A stretch of DNA of 64,000 nucleotides from Apiospora phragmitis (Eukaryota > Ascomycota > Sordariomycetes > Amphisphaeriales > Apiosporaceae), in the NCBI GenBank assembly GCA_038363925.1, contig JAQQWL010000003.1:1364001-1428000 (forward strand), in the 5' to 3' direction. Shown in pieces: positions 35,453 through 48,122 of this stretch. Within the stretch, counting starts at the first letter, position 1, and the number at the start of each line of letters is the position of its first letter. The position numbers were made by a program, and so were the translations under genes. The notes below the pieces were generated by a model. The model was not told where the DNA came from. It saw only the letters and a list, made by a program, of their open reading frames with translations, and searched no databases.

Positions 35453-36439
35453 CAAAGAAGTTGCCCGTTCGGATTGAGTGAGTAATAAAAAGTAATGGAC
35501 AATTGGACACAAACGAATGCGCCGACCGCAAGATCAAACAATATAGTGCACTAGGTTATGACGCCGTTGCAATGTAATCGGGCGGTTTTCTCTAGATTAT
35601 GTATCAACTGTTCGGGCGGAGCCCAGAGGTCTGAGCAAATAGCTTATCCACGAGCAGAACCAATTCAACTACGCTGTGCAACTGGCAAGGAGAGTGCAAG
35701 CATTGTTGTACGACCAGAATTACATATACAAGAGAATAATCCAGCGATTTCGTTGCCTGGTCGCTTGGATAATTGTTGATGGGGAGGATGTGTTGATAAA
35801 TCGAAAAGAGAATAATAAAGAACATTCACAAAATTCTTGTCCACGGGCGTACTCGAACTGGCAGCCACTTCAATCGCAGCAAGCAGGGTTTCTCCGGGGA
35901 AACGCCCCCCAAAAACCAAAGCAAACCGAACTTTCAATTCCCACCATCCTCCCCACTCAACCAACCGACGCGATCTTTTTTGGCACTCTCAGAAAACTTG
36001 CAGCTGCCCCTCCATTTTCGTTCTTCACCAGCATCTCTCGCCCAACTCCACCACAGACAAGGAAAGGAGTTCCATCAACCCATCGCGACCACTTACACGC
36101 AAACTGGTAGAACGACCGACGACATCTACATACATGCCCAACCGCCCAGCTCTACACTTCATCTTCTCGTTTCTGGCGGCCTTAGAGGCTTGCTTTCAAA
36201 TGAACAAACCATAACAATTGGACTACAGTGACTCACTTGCATCACCAAGAATCAGCCTCCGTTCAGCGAGAAGCTCTCACAAGTAATCTCTCAACCAACA
36301 ATAGGAGGGCTGAACTCCCAACTATCTCCTACCATCAATGCTCAGCCTCATATGCGTAGTCACTGCATGCCTGCTTGCATGCAATCAACATTGCCCATTC
36401 TGACCTTTCACCTACCCCAACACCTGATCCCTGGTCGCC
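35453..36439. promoter_or_regulatory. divergent promoter region between CWF19 and BRF1
   Basis: About 990 bases between two outward-facing genes of RNA metabolism, so it must hold both promoters and leaders. No defined element can be named with confidence, and no gene is supported within it. Confidence 0.4.
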
Positions 36440-38801
36440 ATGTCGTCCTTCTTCAGGCCCAACAAGACAGGCTCTAAAAAGGGCACGGCTATAAAGCCCC
36501 GGGGCTCCCAGCATTCCGATCGCTTGCGCGAAAATATTGGCCGGCTCTGGGGGCCATACCAGTTTCACGCCGACAAGTCTAACCCCTGTCCCCGAAGCCT
36601 CAGTCAGGACCAACGTGGTCGCACCGTCCCAGCGAAGCTGTCCTAACAAACAATGTCCTGATCCTTCCGCCCCTGTCCAAGATGGATACTGTTCAGCCTG
36701 TGGTCGTGAAATCGATATTTCCAATATCGTCTCCGAAGTTCAATTTGGTGAGACTTCGACGGGTGCTGCCATGGTCCAAGGTAGCTTCATCGGAGCAGAC
36801 CAAGGCGCCTCCCGGCCTATGGTCCCAGGCATGCGCCGTATCGGAGGCAGCTTAACCGACAACAGGGACAAGGTGGTTCGAGAAGCCAAGACAATGATGA
36901 CTCAGTATTCTCATCAGCTCCGGATCAGCGAGAGCATAATGAATGAAGGCCTGCAAGTCTTCAAGCTATGTGTCACCATGAATTGGATTCAGGGTCGAGG
37001 CATGATCAAGGTAGTTCCCGTTTGCCTCTATGCGGCTTGTCGAAAGCAGGAACGCTGTCGCGTCATGCTTATAGACTTTGCCGAGTTGGTTAAGATCAAT
37101 GTGTATGAGCTCGGCCACGTCTTCAAAGATCTCAACAACATCTACGACTTTAGCCACAACAAAGTCAACTCGGTTGTTCCCGAGGATCTGATCTACAGAT
37201 TCTGTGACCGCCTCGACTTTGGGGACCTCACCAAAGACGTAGCCGAAACTGCAACGAAGCTATGTCAGCGAATGGGGCTCGACTGGATGGTAATGGGCCG
37301 TCGTCCTTCTGGCATTTGCGGGGCATGTATTGCCATGGCTTCTCAAATCTGGGGCTTCCGTCGAACCGTGAGAGAGATCGTCTATATCGTCAAGGTGACA
37401 ATGCACACCATTGAGCAGCGTCTAGACGAGTTTAGGGTTCTTGATACCTCGGACATGACGATCGAAGACTTCTTGAAGCAGGAGCTTCTCGAATCTCGCC
37501 ATGATCCGCCATCTTTCTACAAAGCCCAAGATGATTGGAAAGAGAAATTGGAGAAGGAGCGGGTCGAGTCCGGCCGCAAGAGGAAACGTATTGTAGATTT
37601 TGATGAAGATGAAGTCCAAACTCAGCCAGCAGACACTCTCATCAGTCTTGTGGACCCGGCCTTGACCCAGAACACGACGCCAATTCCGCAAACGACTCCT
37701 ACCCCAAGGCAGCTGATGCGCCCGCCCCCGCCTCCCAATTTCTCCAGGGTGAAACTTCCTGTCTCAGAGTATCTGCCCAAATCGGTCGACCCGAAGACGG
37801 GTGCGACCATGATTGACGCCTTCGACCCCGAAAAGATACCTGCACCTGCTCCCAAGGTAGCTGCCGCTCCCGAAAAGGAGGTGGCAGAAGGGCTTGACGC
37901 CGATGATCCCACCGGCGATGAAGCTGTCGATCATCTTGCTGAGACCTACGATGATGGACAGCAGCAAGAAGAAGGAGTAGAAGAAAATGTTGAAGAAGAA
38001 CCGCCTGCGAAGCGCAGGAAAGGCCGAGGACGGTACGATCGCAACCCCGAGCCGCTTCTTAACTTTGACGAGGAATGGGAGCACGACGAGGACCTTATGG
38101 AGAAGCAAATCGCCGAAGTGATTGCAGATCCTCACAGCGATGAACATCGGCGTGCGCTGGCGAACGCTGCTTTGGTCGCTCGGATCAAGGCAGCCTGGGC
38201 GCGCGGGCAACAAGAAGAACGTCAGCTGTCGATGAACGAGGAGATCGACCCCAATGAGTTCGCTGACGACCCCGAAGTGGAAAACTGTCTTCTCACTTCC
38301 GACGAGATTGTCATCAAGGAGAAGATTTGGATGAATGCCAACAAGGATTGGCTCCGCAAGCAGCAAGAAAAGCAGTACAGAAAGGCCATGGAAGAACTGG
38401 GCCCGCAAAAGAAGCGACGCAACCGCGTTAGTAAGCCCAGGATTGGCGAGGGCCAGCTGACGCCAGCCAGCACGCCTGGCGAGGCAGCCATGGCAGCGAT
38501 GAAGAAGCACACTCTGAGTTCGAGAATCAACCTCGACGCCATCAACAACCTCTTCAGTCAGAGGAAGGGGTCGCGCGGCCCTGGCAGTGTCGCGGACAGC
38601 TCACGCGAGAGCCGCGAGGACAGCGAAGTGCCGGAGAGCGAGGCCGGAGACATGCCCACAGCCGCCAATAACCAGCCGGCCAACGCGCCAGAAGAAGAGG
38701 AAGCGGTGGAGGAAGAGGAGGAGTACGAAGAAGAGCAGCCACCCTATGAGGACGAGGAGGACTACGCTCGGTACGACGACGATGAGGAGGAATACTATTA
38801 G
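36440..38801 (+). CDS. BRF1: transcription factor IIIB subunit BRF1
   Basis: Subunit of TFIIIB that recruits RNA polymerase III to tRNA, 5S and U6 genes. The N-terminal zinc ribbon is CPNKQCPDPSAPVQDGYCSACG-like (four Cys), then VSEVQFGE, two TFIIB-type cyclin repeats (KVVREAKTMMTQYSHQLRIS and LCQRMGLDWMVMGRRPSGIC), and the BRF1 homology block MNEEIDPNEFADDPEVENCL plus EIVIKEKIWMNANKDWL, which contacts TBP. The C-terminus is strongly acidic, EEEEAVEEEEEYEEEQ. The ribbon frame has no usable ATG, so I start at 36440 (MSSFFRPNKTGSKKGT) and splice a 46-base intron at 36562-36607 with a TCTAACC branch but a weak GTTTCA donor, giving 771 aa. A one-base error near the CCCCGGGG at 36497-36504 is the alternative. 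Confidence 0.93.
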
Positions 38802-39410
38802 TGAACACACACACATGGCCTCGAGAAGAACCTGAGGATGTTTTCTTGAGCATTGCATTGGACGGCGTTGATGGCCAAAATATTTTCAGCCATCTTGTAT
38901 AACATGATACCCCCATCTTGCAGTCGTGAGCAGTCACAGATGGCTCGACTCACTTGGTGCATTTGGTACGCAGTAGGTAATATAAAGCGAGAGTCTCAAT
39001 TGATTCATCTTATGAAAGCCCAACCCTAAGCAGCAGCAGTAGTAGTCTTGTGGTAGTTGGTTCACTGCTGCTGGCTAGATCATTTGTCACTGCAAATTCA
39101 ATGCGTCCATTTGGGTCCCATTGTCTCTAGCACACAACCGAGGCGATCCCATTGGCAAACAGCACAAAGACGGCAAAAACAAGTCATTGTGTCTCCCATT
39201 CACCCATTCCTGGATGTGCATTCTTATGACCCAGAACAAAGGACGGCTACAGCCATTCTACAAATAATGTCGGTTTACCACGGGCAACAAAGTTGCAAGG
39301 AAGGATACATACTAGCATACCAGCATACTTACTGTTTCCATCAAGAGCAGCATCCATCGCCTTCCGTCGATCTATCCCTTGAGCCAGGAAAAATAAGGAG
39401 ACAGAGAAAT
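38802..39410. other. intergenic, no gene seen
   Basis: About 600 bases between two + strand genes, with nothing recognisable beyond the likely BRF1 3' UTR and the next leader. Confidence 0.45.
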
Positions 39411-40278
39411 ATGGACGGCATCACGGCATCTGACCGGCTCGAGGACCTCGGCGAGCTCGCCAGGCAGAGGCCCGAGACCGAGGAGGCCACATGGCGCCTT
39501 CTGGGGGCCCTCTCGTTCATGTCGCCTGTCCACGTCATACCTGCCTCTGTCTTCCAGCCATATTCGTTGTCGTCCACCAGCGACATCACCACCAATAATG
39601 CCCAAAGCGGTACTACTACTGCCTCTGCTACTTCTGCTTCGGAGTCCAATACCACCAAACCGAACGCGTCTAGCGTGAAACCCCGAACCCGCCGCGACCT
39701 CAACAAAAAGAAGACGATGCAAGACCCCTTACCCTGGCAGGTGATGACGGCCGCACCAGCAAAAGAAACAGACGACGAGGACGCCAGCAACAACAACAAC
39801 AACCATACCATCTCGGAGAACCTCTTCGAAGAAACCCTCCAGTCCCTGCTCGAGACGGGCATCGTGCGCCGCGCCCACGTCCGCGGCCCCATCGTGCACA
39901 TCGACCAGGCCGCGCAGGCGCTGTACCGGGGCCGGACGGTCCAGCGGCACGGGCAGCGCGACTTCGACTTGGCCGTGCGGGATGGTACTGCACGCGGCGA
40001 CGCCGACGCCCGCGTCCATCATCTCGCCCTCACCATCGTCGTCATCACCTTCTCCTTCTTCTTCTCCGGCTGCAGCTTCTTCTTCTTCGCCAACGAGCAC
40101 AGTCCCAGCCCTCCTGGCGCACCACGTCATGGCCCTGACGCGCCACTACGAGCACTACGCCGGCTGGTCTAACGGTAAAGACAACGGGATGTTCACCCAA
40201 GGTCCCCGCTTTGCGTCGACGCGGGAGTTGGAGCAGTTGACGAAGCACACATTAGAGTTGTCAGGTTACGCGCGATGA
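39411..40278 (+). CDS. short STAND/NLR-like fragment with Ser/Pro linker, one frameshift
   Basis: The frame from 39411 (MDGITASDRLEDLGELARQR) reads through ATWRLLGALSFMSPVHVIP, a Ser/Thr/Asn-rich stretch, then LFEETLQSLLETGIVRRAHV and HIDQAAQALYRG. This resembles the winged-helix region after the NB-ARC domain in fungal NLR-type proteins (compare LSIHRLVQ blocks). At 39979-39981 one surplus G breaks the frame. The next frame carries MVLHAATPTP, a pure Ser/Pro linker and ALLAHHVMALTRHYEHYAG, like the segment leading into TPR repeats, and stops at 40278. No nucleotide-binding domain precedes it and no TPRs follow. With the extra base removed it would be a protein of about 288 aa. Family assignment is an inference from pattern only. 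Confidence 0.5.
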
Positions 40279-40891
40279 GTCGTCATCGTCAATTCCCTTG
40301 TCCTCTCCTCTCAAAGTGAGTACTACTAGAAGGTTACTTGGTGGCTACAAAAGGAAATCATTTGGTCTTTTCTTGTACATTTGCACTCATTCGTTGGATG
40401 GAGGAATGATTGGTTGGGCCGATGATAGTGCTGTATATAGCAATCACATGGGGGATTAAAAGGCGTTACTTGTACAAAGATCTTGAATGAATAGTTGTGT
40501 TAATGCTGGATTTACATGTACGTCTTTCCCATGTTTCTAGGTATACTTATGTGTTGTGAATGTGGGATCTCTGTGCATTTTGACCCCTGATGCTATGTTG
40601 TGTCGTGCGCACTACAGATCTTGGATGTAGCGCCTGGGTCGAGAGTTAACGAGCATTTGCCATAGCAAACCCCTCACATGGCTGTCGCAATATATGCATA
40701 TACCGTCACAATATTCGCGGATGGGACGACGAGAGCTACTCTCAAGGTATATATTATTCGTATTCTTCGTAAACTCAATCCAGCTTTACACTGCAGTGGG
40801 TATATCCGGCAGCTAATCAGACATTATTTGAACATCTCAGATAGCCTTTCACGTTCCCATACACGATCCATCGTTTTGCCCCAACATCTTC
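40279..40891. other. intergenic between convergent genes, no gene seen
   Basis: About 610 AT-richer bases holding the two 3' ends. No supported frame. Confidence 0.5.
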
Positions 40892-42949
40892 TTAAGTGTT
40901 GTTCGCTACTTGCTGCGTGTACAGCATACCGGCAATGGAGGCGGAAGTCAAGGTGGCGATGATACCGGAGATCAGGGCAGAGACAGCCACGCGGGAAACA
41001 TCGCCCGATCGGCCAGGGGCAATCTGGGACAGCACACCAATCTGGTTGCCGAGAGAACCAATGTTACCGAAACCCTGTTATCACCATTGTCAGCTCAATC
41101 ATCACACAACTCAGAAGCACGGAAGCTTGGGTCGGATCAACTTACGCAGCAAGCATAGGTGGCGATGACGCGAGAGCGCTCGCTCAAAGTGGTGGTTTTG
41201 GTGAGCGTGTCGAAAGCGACGAACTCGTTGGTGATAATCTTGACCCCAATGATTTCACCAACCGTGCGCAGGTCTTTGTTTTCAACCCCAAGAAGCTTCG
41301 TAACTGGGTACAAGAGATAACCCAGAATGAGCTGGAGAGTCAGGTCCGGCTCCGCAATGTTCCAGTACTTGCCAAACCAGGTCAACAGCGCGTTGATCAA
41401 ACCAACGAAGGCGATGATGCAGAGAAGTACAGACGTGATCATGCCTGCAATCTTGAGACCGAGCCAAGCACCATTAGCGAAAGCGTGGAGTGCGTTGGCA
41501 GCTTTGTGCTCTTCGTCGTCCTCGGGGACGACGGCACGGCCCGAAGTCAAAGTCTCCTCGGTTTCGGGGTATCGCATCTTGGAGATGGCCAGCGACGCAG
41601 GGATCGACATGATGCAGGAAGACACCAAGACCTGAGGGTTCAGACCCATGTTGATATATGCAATCAGAACGGATCCGGCAATGGTGGCAAAACCGCAAGT
41701 CATGACCTGATGGAGCTCGGCAAGGGTCAGATGAGGAACGAAAGGACGAATCAACATCGCTGATTCACCCTGGCCGATGAAAGGAGTGGCAGCAGCGACC
41801 ACCGCCTCGGCTCCTGAAACGCGGAGACTCCAGAAGAAGAAGATGGCGAATTTGCCGATGAACCATTGCAGTAAGCCCGTGTGGAACAGCAGAGAAACTA
41901 GGGAGACGAAGAAGATGATGGCCGGGATGACAGTGATGAGGAACCAAGTGAGCTTGGGAACATCCTCATTTGTCAGGAATTTCAAACCTTGGCCTGCAAA
42001 CCCCAGTAACGTCCTGGCCAGGAAAGAGATGAAGTTGAAGATGTCGTAGCCAGTCTTTGTTCGCAGCACGAAGACGGCAATAACAAATTGCGCCAGCATG
42101 CCTCCAATCACTGTGTGCCAGGGAATCTTGGAGCGCTTGCGAGAAGTAGCCCACATGACAAGGATCATGACTACAAGGCCAGCAAGAGAGACGGCGCGGT
42201 TGGCGCGTGTGTTCTCGCCAGTCTCTTCGGGGACGAAGGATCCGACCAGGAAGACGGCCACGGTGCCGGCAGCGGCAAGGGGCTGGTGCAGCTTGCTGGG
42301 GATGATGTTGTAGAGCCTGACGGAAGTGTTGTTCCAAACAAAACGGACAGGCTTCATGAACAGGGACGCGGGCACCCATAGTGTTAGTATGCGCAGACTG
42401 ATGGCGAGGTACAGCAGGAACGGTATAAGCCAGCCAAGGCCATCATTGCGGTGAAAGACCAGACCAACGATCCACCATCTAATGTCTGGGTTACTATGAA
42501 TGGCCCAAGTAGAGTGAGATCACAAGCTTGGATACGTACTCAGTGAAGAAGAGCCAGATGAAGATGTGGACGTATAGACGGAACTTCCGGTAGAATCTCT
42601 TCCAGGTCCATTTCCGGCCAGTACTCTCCTCCGTCTCATCAACGGCGCCCACTCTGCCGCTCTCCTCATCGACCGATTTCTCAGCCGCCGACTCGCGCAG
42701 CTTGTGAGTGGTGTAGTCCTGGGACGGGGTGTCCATCATGTCACGGCTCTTATCCGTGGTACCTGCTGAGTAGACGACCTCGTCGTGCTGGCCTAAGCGG
42801 TCCTTGTGGGCAGCGGCAGCCCCTCCGTGGTTGGTGTGCTCATGGCGGTGCTCATGAGCGTAGTCCAGAGCCGGATCGGGGTTGGGGTCAACACCGTGCT
42901 GAGGAGAGGCATTGTGGCCCTCACGCCCAAAAACATCCTTAGTGTTCAT
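40892..42949 (-). CDS. concentrative nucleoside transporter (CNT/SLC28 family)
   Basis: Plasma-membrane cation-coupled importer of nucleosides. Minus-strand exons 42949-42540, 42478-41146 and 41074-40892 give 641 aa. The N-terminal 125 residues are cytosolic, polar and His-rich (DYAHEHRHEHTNHGG). About ten or more hydrophobic segments follow, from FRLYVHIFIWLFFTE onward. CNT signatures are present: PFIGQGESAMLIRPFVPH (substrate-site GQ-E-A block), then ITNEFVAFDTLT, and the last-exon CCGFGNIGSLGNQIGVLSQ. A potential soluble loop with YPETEETLTSGRAVVPEDDE lies in the middle. The first exon boundary skips an alternative acceptor that would introduce a stop. No break is seen. Confidence 0.95.
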
Positions 42950-45900
42950 CTTGCAGTCCAAGGATCAAGAATGGGTCTTGTTGTGGTTGCGCGGCTGTGG
43001 CTTATGTTACCGACTCGAGACGCACACAGCAACACGAACGGGAGTTGCTGAGTGGGTGGCGATGCCGCAGCCGAAGAAGGAAGCGCGGAACGGGGTTGAC
43101 CTGACAGAGAGCGGTAGACTGTCGTCGGATCACCTTACTCGCGCGCAGAGAGTCGCAACTGGTAGAGGGGGACGAAGCTGCTGATCTTTGTGACCTGCAT
43201 GCATACTGGGAAAAAGGTTGCGCATGTGTGTGCGGGTATGGCATCGGTTTAATAGGATGCACCACTTGGTGCTGGTGGTAGGGGACTTGGGGACCTACTG
43301 GGACCTCTGCAAGTGTCGCCCACACCTAACGCTTACCCACCGAAAAAAGACGAGCAAAGCTTTTCCATTGGCTATCTGCGTCGCACTGGGCCGAGCTGCT
43401 GATCGCGCGTGGGCTAGATTGCTGCCGGTTTGCCCTAGAGAATGGAGTCTTTCTAGAAGCGGAAGGTTGTCCTATCTCTGAGCCAGGTGGCCAACCGGGG
43501 ATGTGCGGAGGAGGGATGAGACTCTGCTGCCGTAAGGAGCTGAAGATGGACTGGGATCATCACTCGTTCATGGATAACTTCCAATGATAGCGAGAGTCTG
43601 GGGGGTTGGGATTCGCTGGTTGGTTCGGTGACGGTTTGGGGGAAGCGACACGGCGATTGCCTTGCCTCGCTGCCTCGGAATCTTACCGTCACACAGGGAG
43701 CCTGCTTGCACTGGCAAAACCATTCCCGCTCACATTCAGATAGATGTTTGGTTGCAAGACCGAAGAAGTTCCCTTCGCTATATGAATCAGATTGCCGTAG
43801 GCTGCGGGCCTTGAACATGAACATGTTCTTGTTCTCGAAGGTTTGCCTGTCAGGCTCGGGGGCTGGTATGTAGCCGTTTTTGCTGCTTGCTACTCGACGC
43901 CTGCAGTTGCTGCCGTCTGTGTAACTTTGTTAGCTCCCGTAGTTGTATAAGCAAGGCAAAAGCCAGAGTTCCCTCCATCCAGCCACCAGCTCCCCAGTCC
44001 TTCCAATCAAACTGCCTCTTATGCTTAAGAACGCTGGAATTGGGAATTGGCGCAAGTGTCCAATGGCGGCCATTCCTCATGCCGCAGGCCATTGAAACAA
44101 TCCGGCATCCTTGGCTACTGTCGTCTTGCCCCTGCTCGGCGCTGATAAGGGAAATAGCGCCCGTAGCTTTAGCAAGTTGCCCCCTGTCCCTGTCCCAGTA
44201 GCGTCATGCCCTTATCGTGGTGGCAAGTCCAGGTTTTTTTTTTTTGACCGCCCGACGAATGCCGTCGGCAGCGCATGTGCCAAAAGGCGTAGAGTTATCA
44301 GATTACCACTGCGATTGATGCGCGCCCAGTTACCCCAGATTCTCCGGGGTTCTGGTTGTGGGCTACAGGCTATCAGTCAAACTCGCATGCGACCTACTAC
44401 GCTAGGAAGATGCGTCCTGGCGATCGGGATCAGTGAATGCAATATCTACATCCATCCTGGGAAGAGCACCGAAGGAATCAACTCCTCCCCCCTCTCCCTG
44501 CCTGTCCCTCTCCTGGGCCGATTGAGCCTGAGTACGATGGGGAAACGTCGTGTCTCTGGGTAATGCCAAGCCCGTGAGGGAGAAAAAAACTTATTTTTCT
44601 TGTGGGGAAGCGCTCCATGTCGAGGAAGTAGGCACGAGGGGCTAGGTTATCCTGTCGCTAATTGATTCCTTGTCAGGTCAGCCTCTGGTCTTTGCTTATG
44701 TTTCTTATCTACTTAGGCTTTCTCGAAGAGTGCAGGAATAACAGACATCACATCAATACCTAGGTAAGGAAGATGAACTGGCACGCTGGCCCAACAGGTA
44801 ATCCAAGCTGAGTCGTGATGACGGGCATGACCTGATATCTCTGTTTGTAACGATTGGCCAAAGAATCCCTGAACCGGCAGATGTAACGGGGCTTGGAATG
44901 GCTGCGGTCCGAACGGCGATGCCGATCGATATCTACTGCAACCTCTGTATCTATGCAATCACCCTTTGTTGCATAGACACGGGACTATTTTATTTACGAC
45001 TGACTCCTGCCCATCGAGAAGGATTGCCAAAGATACCTCGCAGACTTATATTTGTCGTCAGTCCCATCCTTGGTGAAACCTACATGTCACCTACTTGAGC
45101 AAACAGAACAACACAATACTTCCGTCATGGAGCCAAACCAGCGGCTGGCACGTTACAATGGACAGACTTCAGCTGACAGTGGTTTGAGGCGAGACGATAT
45201 GGGGGTTTCCATCGTATTGGATCAGATGGCAGAGGGCTCAAATGGGTGCACCACTACCCCTGGCCCAGATGGACTTCTGGTTTTCCATTGGCGACTTGTG
45301 GCAGTTTGTGGCAGCGATATCAAGGCCGCCTCCCGCGGGTTCGGGCCACTAAGAACGCCCAGATATGACCTGCCTAATTCGGCTGGTCGGCACGTGAGAC
45401 AAGCTAACAGACAGCGTCCAGAGGAAAGAGCCGAATGCACAGTCGTCTCCTCTTCCGGTCTCCTCCACTTGGTTTCGAGGCGGCGCGACGACTCGACGAG
45501 TCTGGGCCATATCGAGGCGTGTATGCAAGCATGTACTTGATGCCATTTACGGTCGACAGCCGAGATCCTTCAACTTGGCTTGCCCCAATCTAGCCTTATC
45601 TCCTACTTCCCGCGATCTTGACAGTGGTTTCGGCTAGTGTATCCCCCATAGAGTAGCATCATTGTCACACCGGCCGAAGCCAAATCCGATGCTATTGGTG
45701 CCGAACTCAAATTGCTTACTACTGTAATTATATATGATATATCGACATCTGATTGTAACGAAGCCAAGAGTAGCGCAAAGACAGACACCCCTAGTTCGCC
45801 AGAAGCTTTCACATAGACCCCGCGCGATATCTCGTATACGGGGGTTCACGAACACGGTTGCGGCCCGGGCTACTGATTCCAGCGGTGGTGATGATGATGG

Positions 45901-46173
45901 CTTCTTGACTGTATGCTCGGTTCAAGGGGCCCGGAGAGCCCAAGGAATTCTGTACATCGAAGAGTTGAGCTTGATTCCTGTGCTATCACCCCGCTAGGCG
46001 CTCGCAGTCCTCCATCAACAAGCTCAAACGGGAGCAATACCATTAAATGCGCTTGTAGTTGGCGTCAGAACTTTTCATTGCCAACGGCATGATCAGGTCA
46101 TTGACGAAAGGCCCCTTATCAGAATAACCGTAGAGGAAGTGTGCGTTGACCACGACACTTTTCAGACACGGAG
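42950..46173. other. 3.2-kb intergenic region, no gene supported
   Basis: Reading frames up to 162 codons (45052-45540) lack domains and splice logic. Contains a T12 run at 44234-44245 and the palindrome ACCTAGGT at 44758. The part next to 42949 is the CNT promoter. Confidence 0.45.
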
Positions 46174-48122
46174 TCAGGTGCCTCCCTCTACTCCCTCTGC
46201 TGACTTCCTCTCGGGCTCAATGTCGATTTCTGTTTCCTTGATCTTCTCATACTCCTTCTCAGAAGAGGAGCGCACTCGCAGCCCTGCAAACGCCCCCAAC
46301 CCGGCCGCGAAGAGGAGCACCGCACAGATGATGAAAACGACATGCCTATGATCGTTCACTACAGTTTTTCGTCAGTCAGTCAGTCAGTCCATCCAACCCG
46401 TCCAAGCTCTACAATCAGCTCGCTCGCGCGACATCATCGAGCAATGTAATGAATGTTACGCACCTTGGCCTCCCCCGTTGGTTGTGACGAGCGCGAGCGC
46501 GACAAACGCGAACAGCGGGATGTTCATGAACCCGTACACGCTGGTCCGCCGCGCGTCGCCGACGACCTGGCTGCGCTGGTAGCCCATGTTGGGCACGTAC
46601 AGGCCGTTGCAGGCCTCGAGGAGGAGGAAGGCGCAGAGCAGCGCAGCGGGGTCTCACCGCGGTGACCCAGGAAGGCGGTGGCCAGGAAGCTCAGTCCGCC
46701 CAGGACAAGGGCGGTCGTCAGCAGCGCGACCGGGAGGTTTTGGTGGTTGTGGTGGAGGGCGTCGCGCCCCATTCCGTGGCGGGTCATGAGGATGTCGAAC
46801 AGGAGGGCGCCCAGGACCATGATGGCCATGAAGGATGCGAAGATCACTCCGAACGGGAGTTGGTGGTCGGAAGAAGAAGCCCCTGAGGCGTTGTTGCTAT
46901 GGTCGTGGGCGTCCTGTAGCGCGCCTGGCCAATAGTACATGAACAGGAAGATCGTGCCCTCGAAGCAACAAGAGACCAAGCTGAGAACCCATACTCGCAC
47001 ACTTTTCAGGGAATCAAGGAGCCTGCCGCCCAGTGACTCACCAGGTCCTGCATTCTCGTCGTCAGATTGTTTTGGTTGCAATCGGTTATTCGCAGACTCT
47101 CCACGGTTCTCTGTCCAGGTGCGCAATATAATCAGTGCTGCTGTAGAATCTAGGATCTGTAAGTAGTTCTGTTAGTTATATCCTTCTAAGGACCCCTTTC
47201 CCCATGTAGAGATATATCCCTTTGTGGGTCGGAGTCATAGGTAGCTGTAATCAATCACGCACCAGAGCTAGTATGAACAGATGCGTCTTGGACCCGAGCG
47301 CGAGCACGACGCAGTGCGCCACGAGCCCCGCCAGGATCGCCGTGATGCAGTTGTACGTCGTCATGATGCCGTACATGGCGCTCAGCAGGAGGAGTCTACT
47401 ACCGCCACTGCCGCCGCTTTCTCCTCTCTGCCCCTGCCCATGCCGCCCCAAGCCCCGCGCGTTGTACTCGGCGACCATCCAGCTCTCGAACACGGACCAG
47501 AGCCGCGTGGTACCGACGCCCGCGAGGACCCGGCCCAGCAGGATCACGCCGAGCACGCTGGACAGGACCGACAGCGAGGCGAGCGAGTGGATCGCGCAGT
47601 AGGCCAAGCACGCGCTCCGACGGCCGATCCAGTCGGCGAGATACCCCGTCAGGGGGGCCGAGACGGCGGCCGAGATGTAGGCGGCCATGTACAGCAGCGC
47701 CACCGTCCTGTCTGAGTAGTTCTTCTCGTTCTTCAACAAGGCGTACAGGTAGGGGCCCTGGGGAAAAAAACCAAGAAGGTTTGTGTATCAGTTTTCAAAG
47801 TCTTCGACGAGCCCTGCATACGACCTAGTTTCTAGGTTCGACCAAGGGGAGGGGGCACTCTTACTTGAAGCCATTCCGACCCCATGACAAGCAAATAGAC
47901 CCGCAAGAACAGCCATTGAAAGTTCCTTGCTTCTTTTTCATCGTGTCGCCCAGCTTGTTCATCTTCCTCCTCCCAAGCCTTTTTCTGGTCCGCGTTGGCG
48001 GCGCCGGTGGTCAAGGACGAAAAACGTCCGAATGCGCGAAGGACGATGTTGCGTCCCAGCACCAAGGTCACGCACGGCACCAGGATCAGGAGAGATGTCC
48101 AGTATATGTTGAGAAACAACAT
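46174..48122 (-). CDS. major facilitator transporter, MFSD5 / molybdate-anion transporter type, one frameshift
   Basis: Twelve-span membrane carrier of the MFSD5 branch, linked in algae and animals to molybdate uptake; substrate here is inferred from family only. Minus-strand exons are 48122-47865, 47757-47263, 47156-46464 and 46358-46174. Landmarks: FLRVYLLVMGSEWLQGPYLY, then LADWIGRRSACLAYC, LLGRVLAGVGTTRLWSVFES, FEGTIFLFMYYWPG and, near the end, LLEACNGLYVPNMGYQRSQ. The frame breaks at the four-G run 46648-46651 (C on the coding strand): one more C restores GETPAALLCAFLLLE, and the total then becomes an exact 543 codons plus stop. The last exon, with GLRVRSSSEKEYEKIKETE, is a cytosolic tail. 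An ATG 62 codons upstream is in frame and is a possible longer start. Confidence 0.87.
46370..46388 (+). repeat. GTCA/CAGT tetranucleotide microsatellite in the last MFS intron
   Basis: Tandem GTCA units lie between the third and fourth exons of the MFSD5-type gene, close to the acceptor. Confidence 0.7.

Noticed and set aside
35840..35870. Possible tRNA B-box (GTTCGAGTAC on the minus strand)
   Set aside because: No A-box at proper distance and no foldable acceptor or anticodon stems.
45052..45540. 162-codon + strand frame in the 43-46 kb intergenic region
   Set aside because: No family pattern, and opposite-strand frames cover the same bases.
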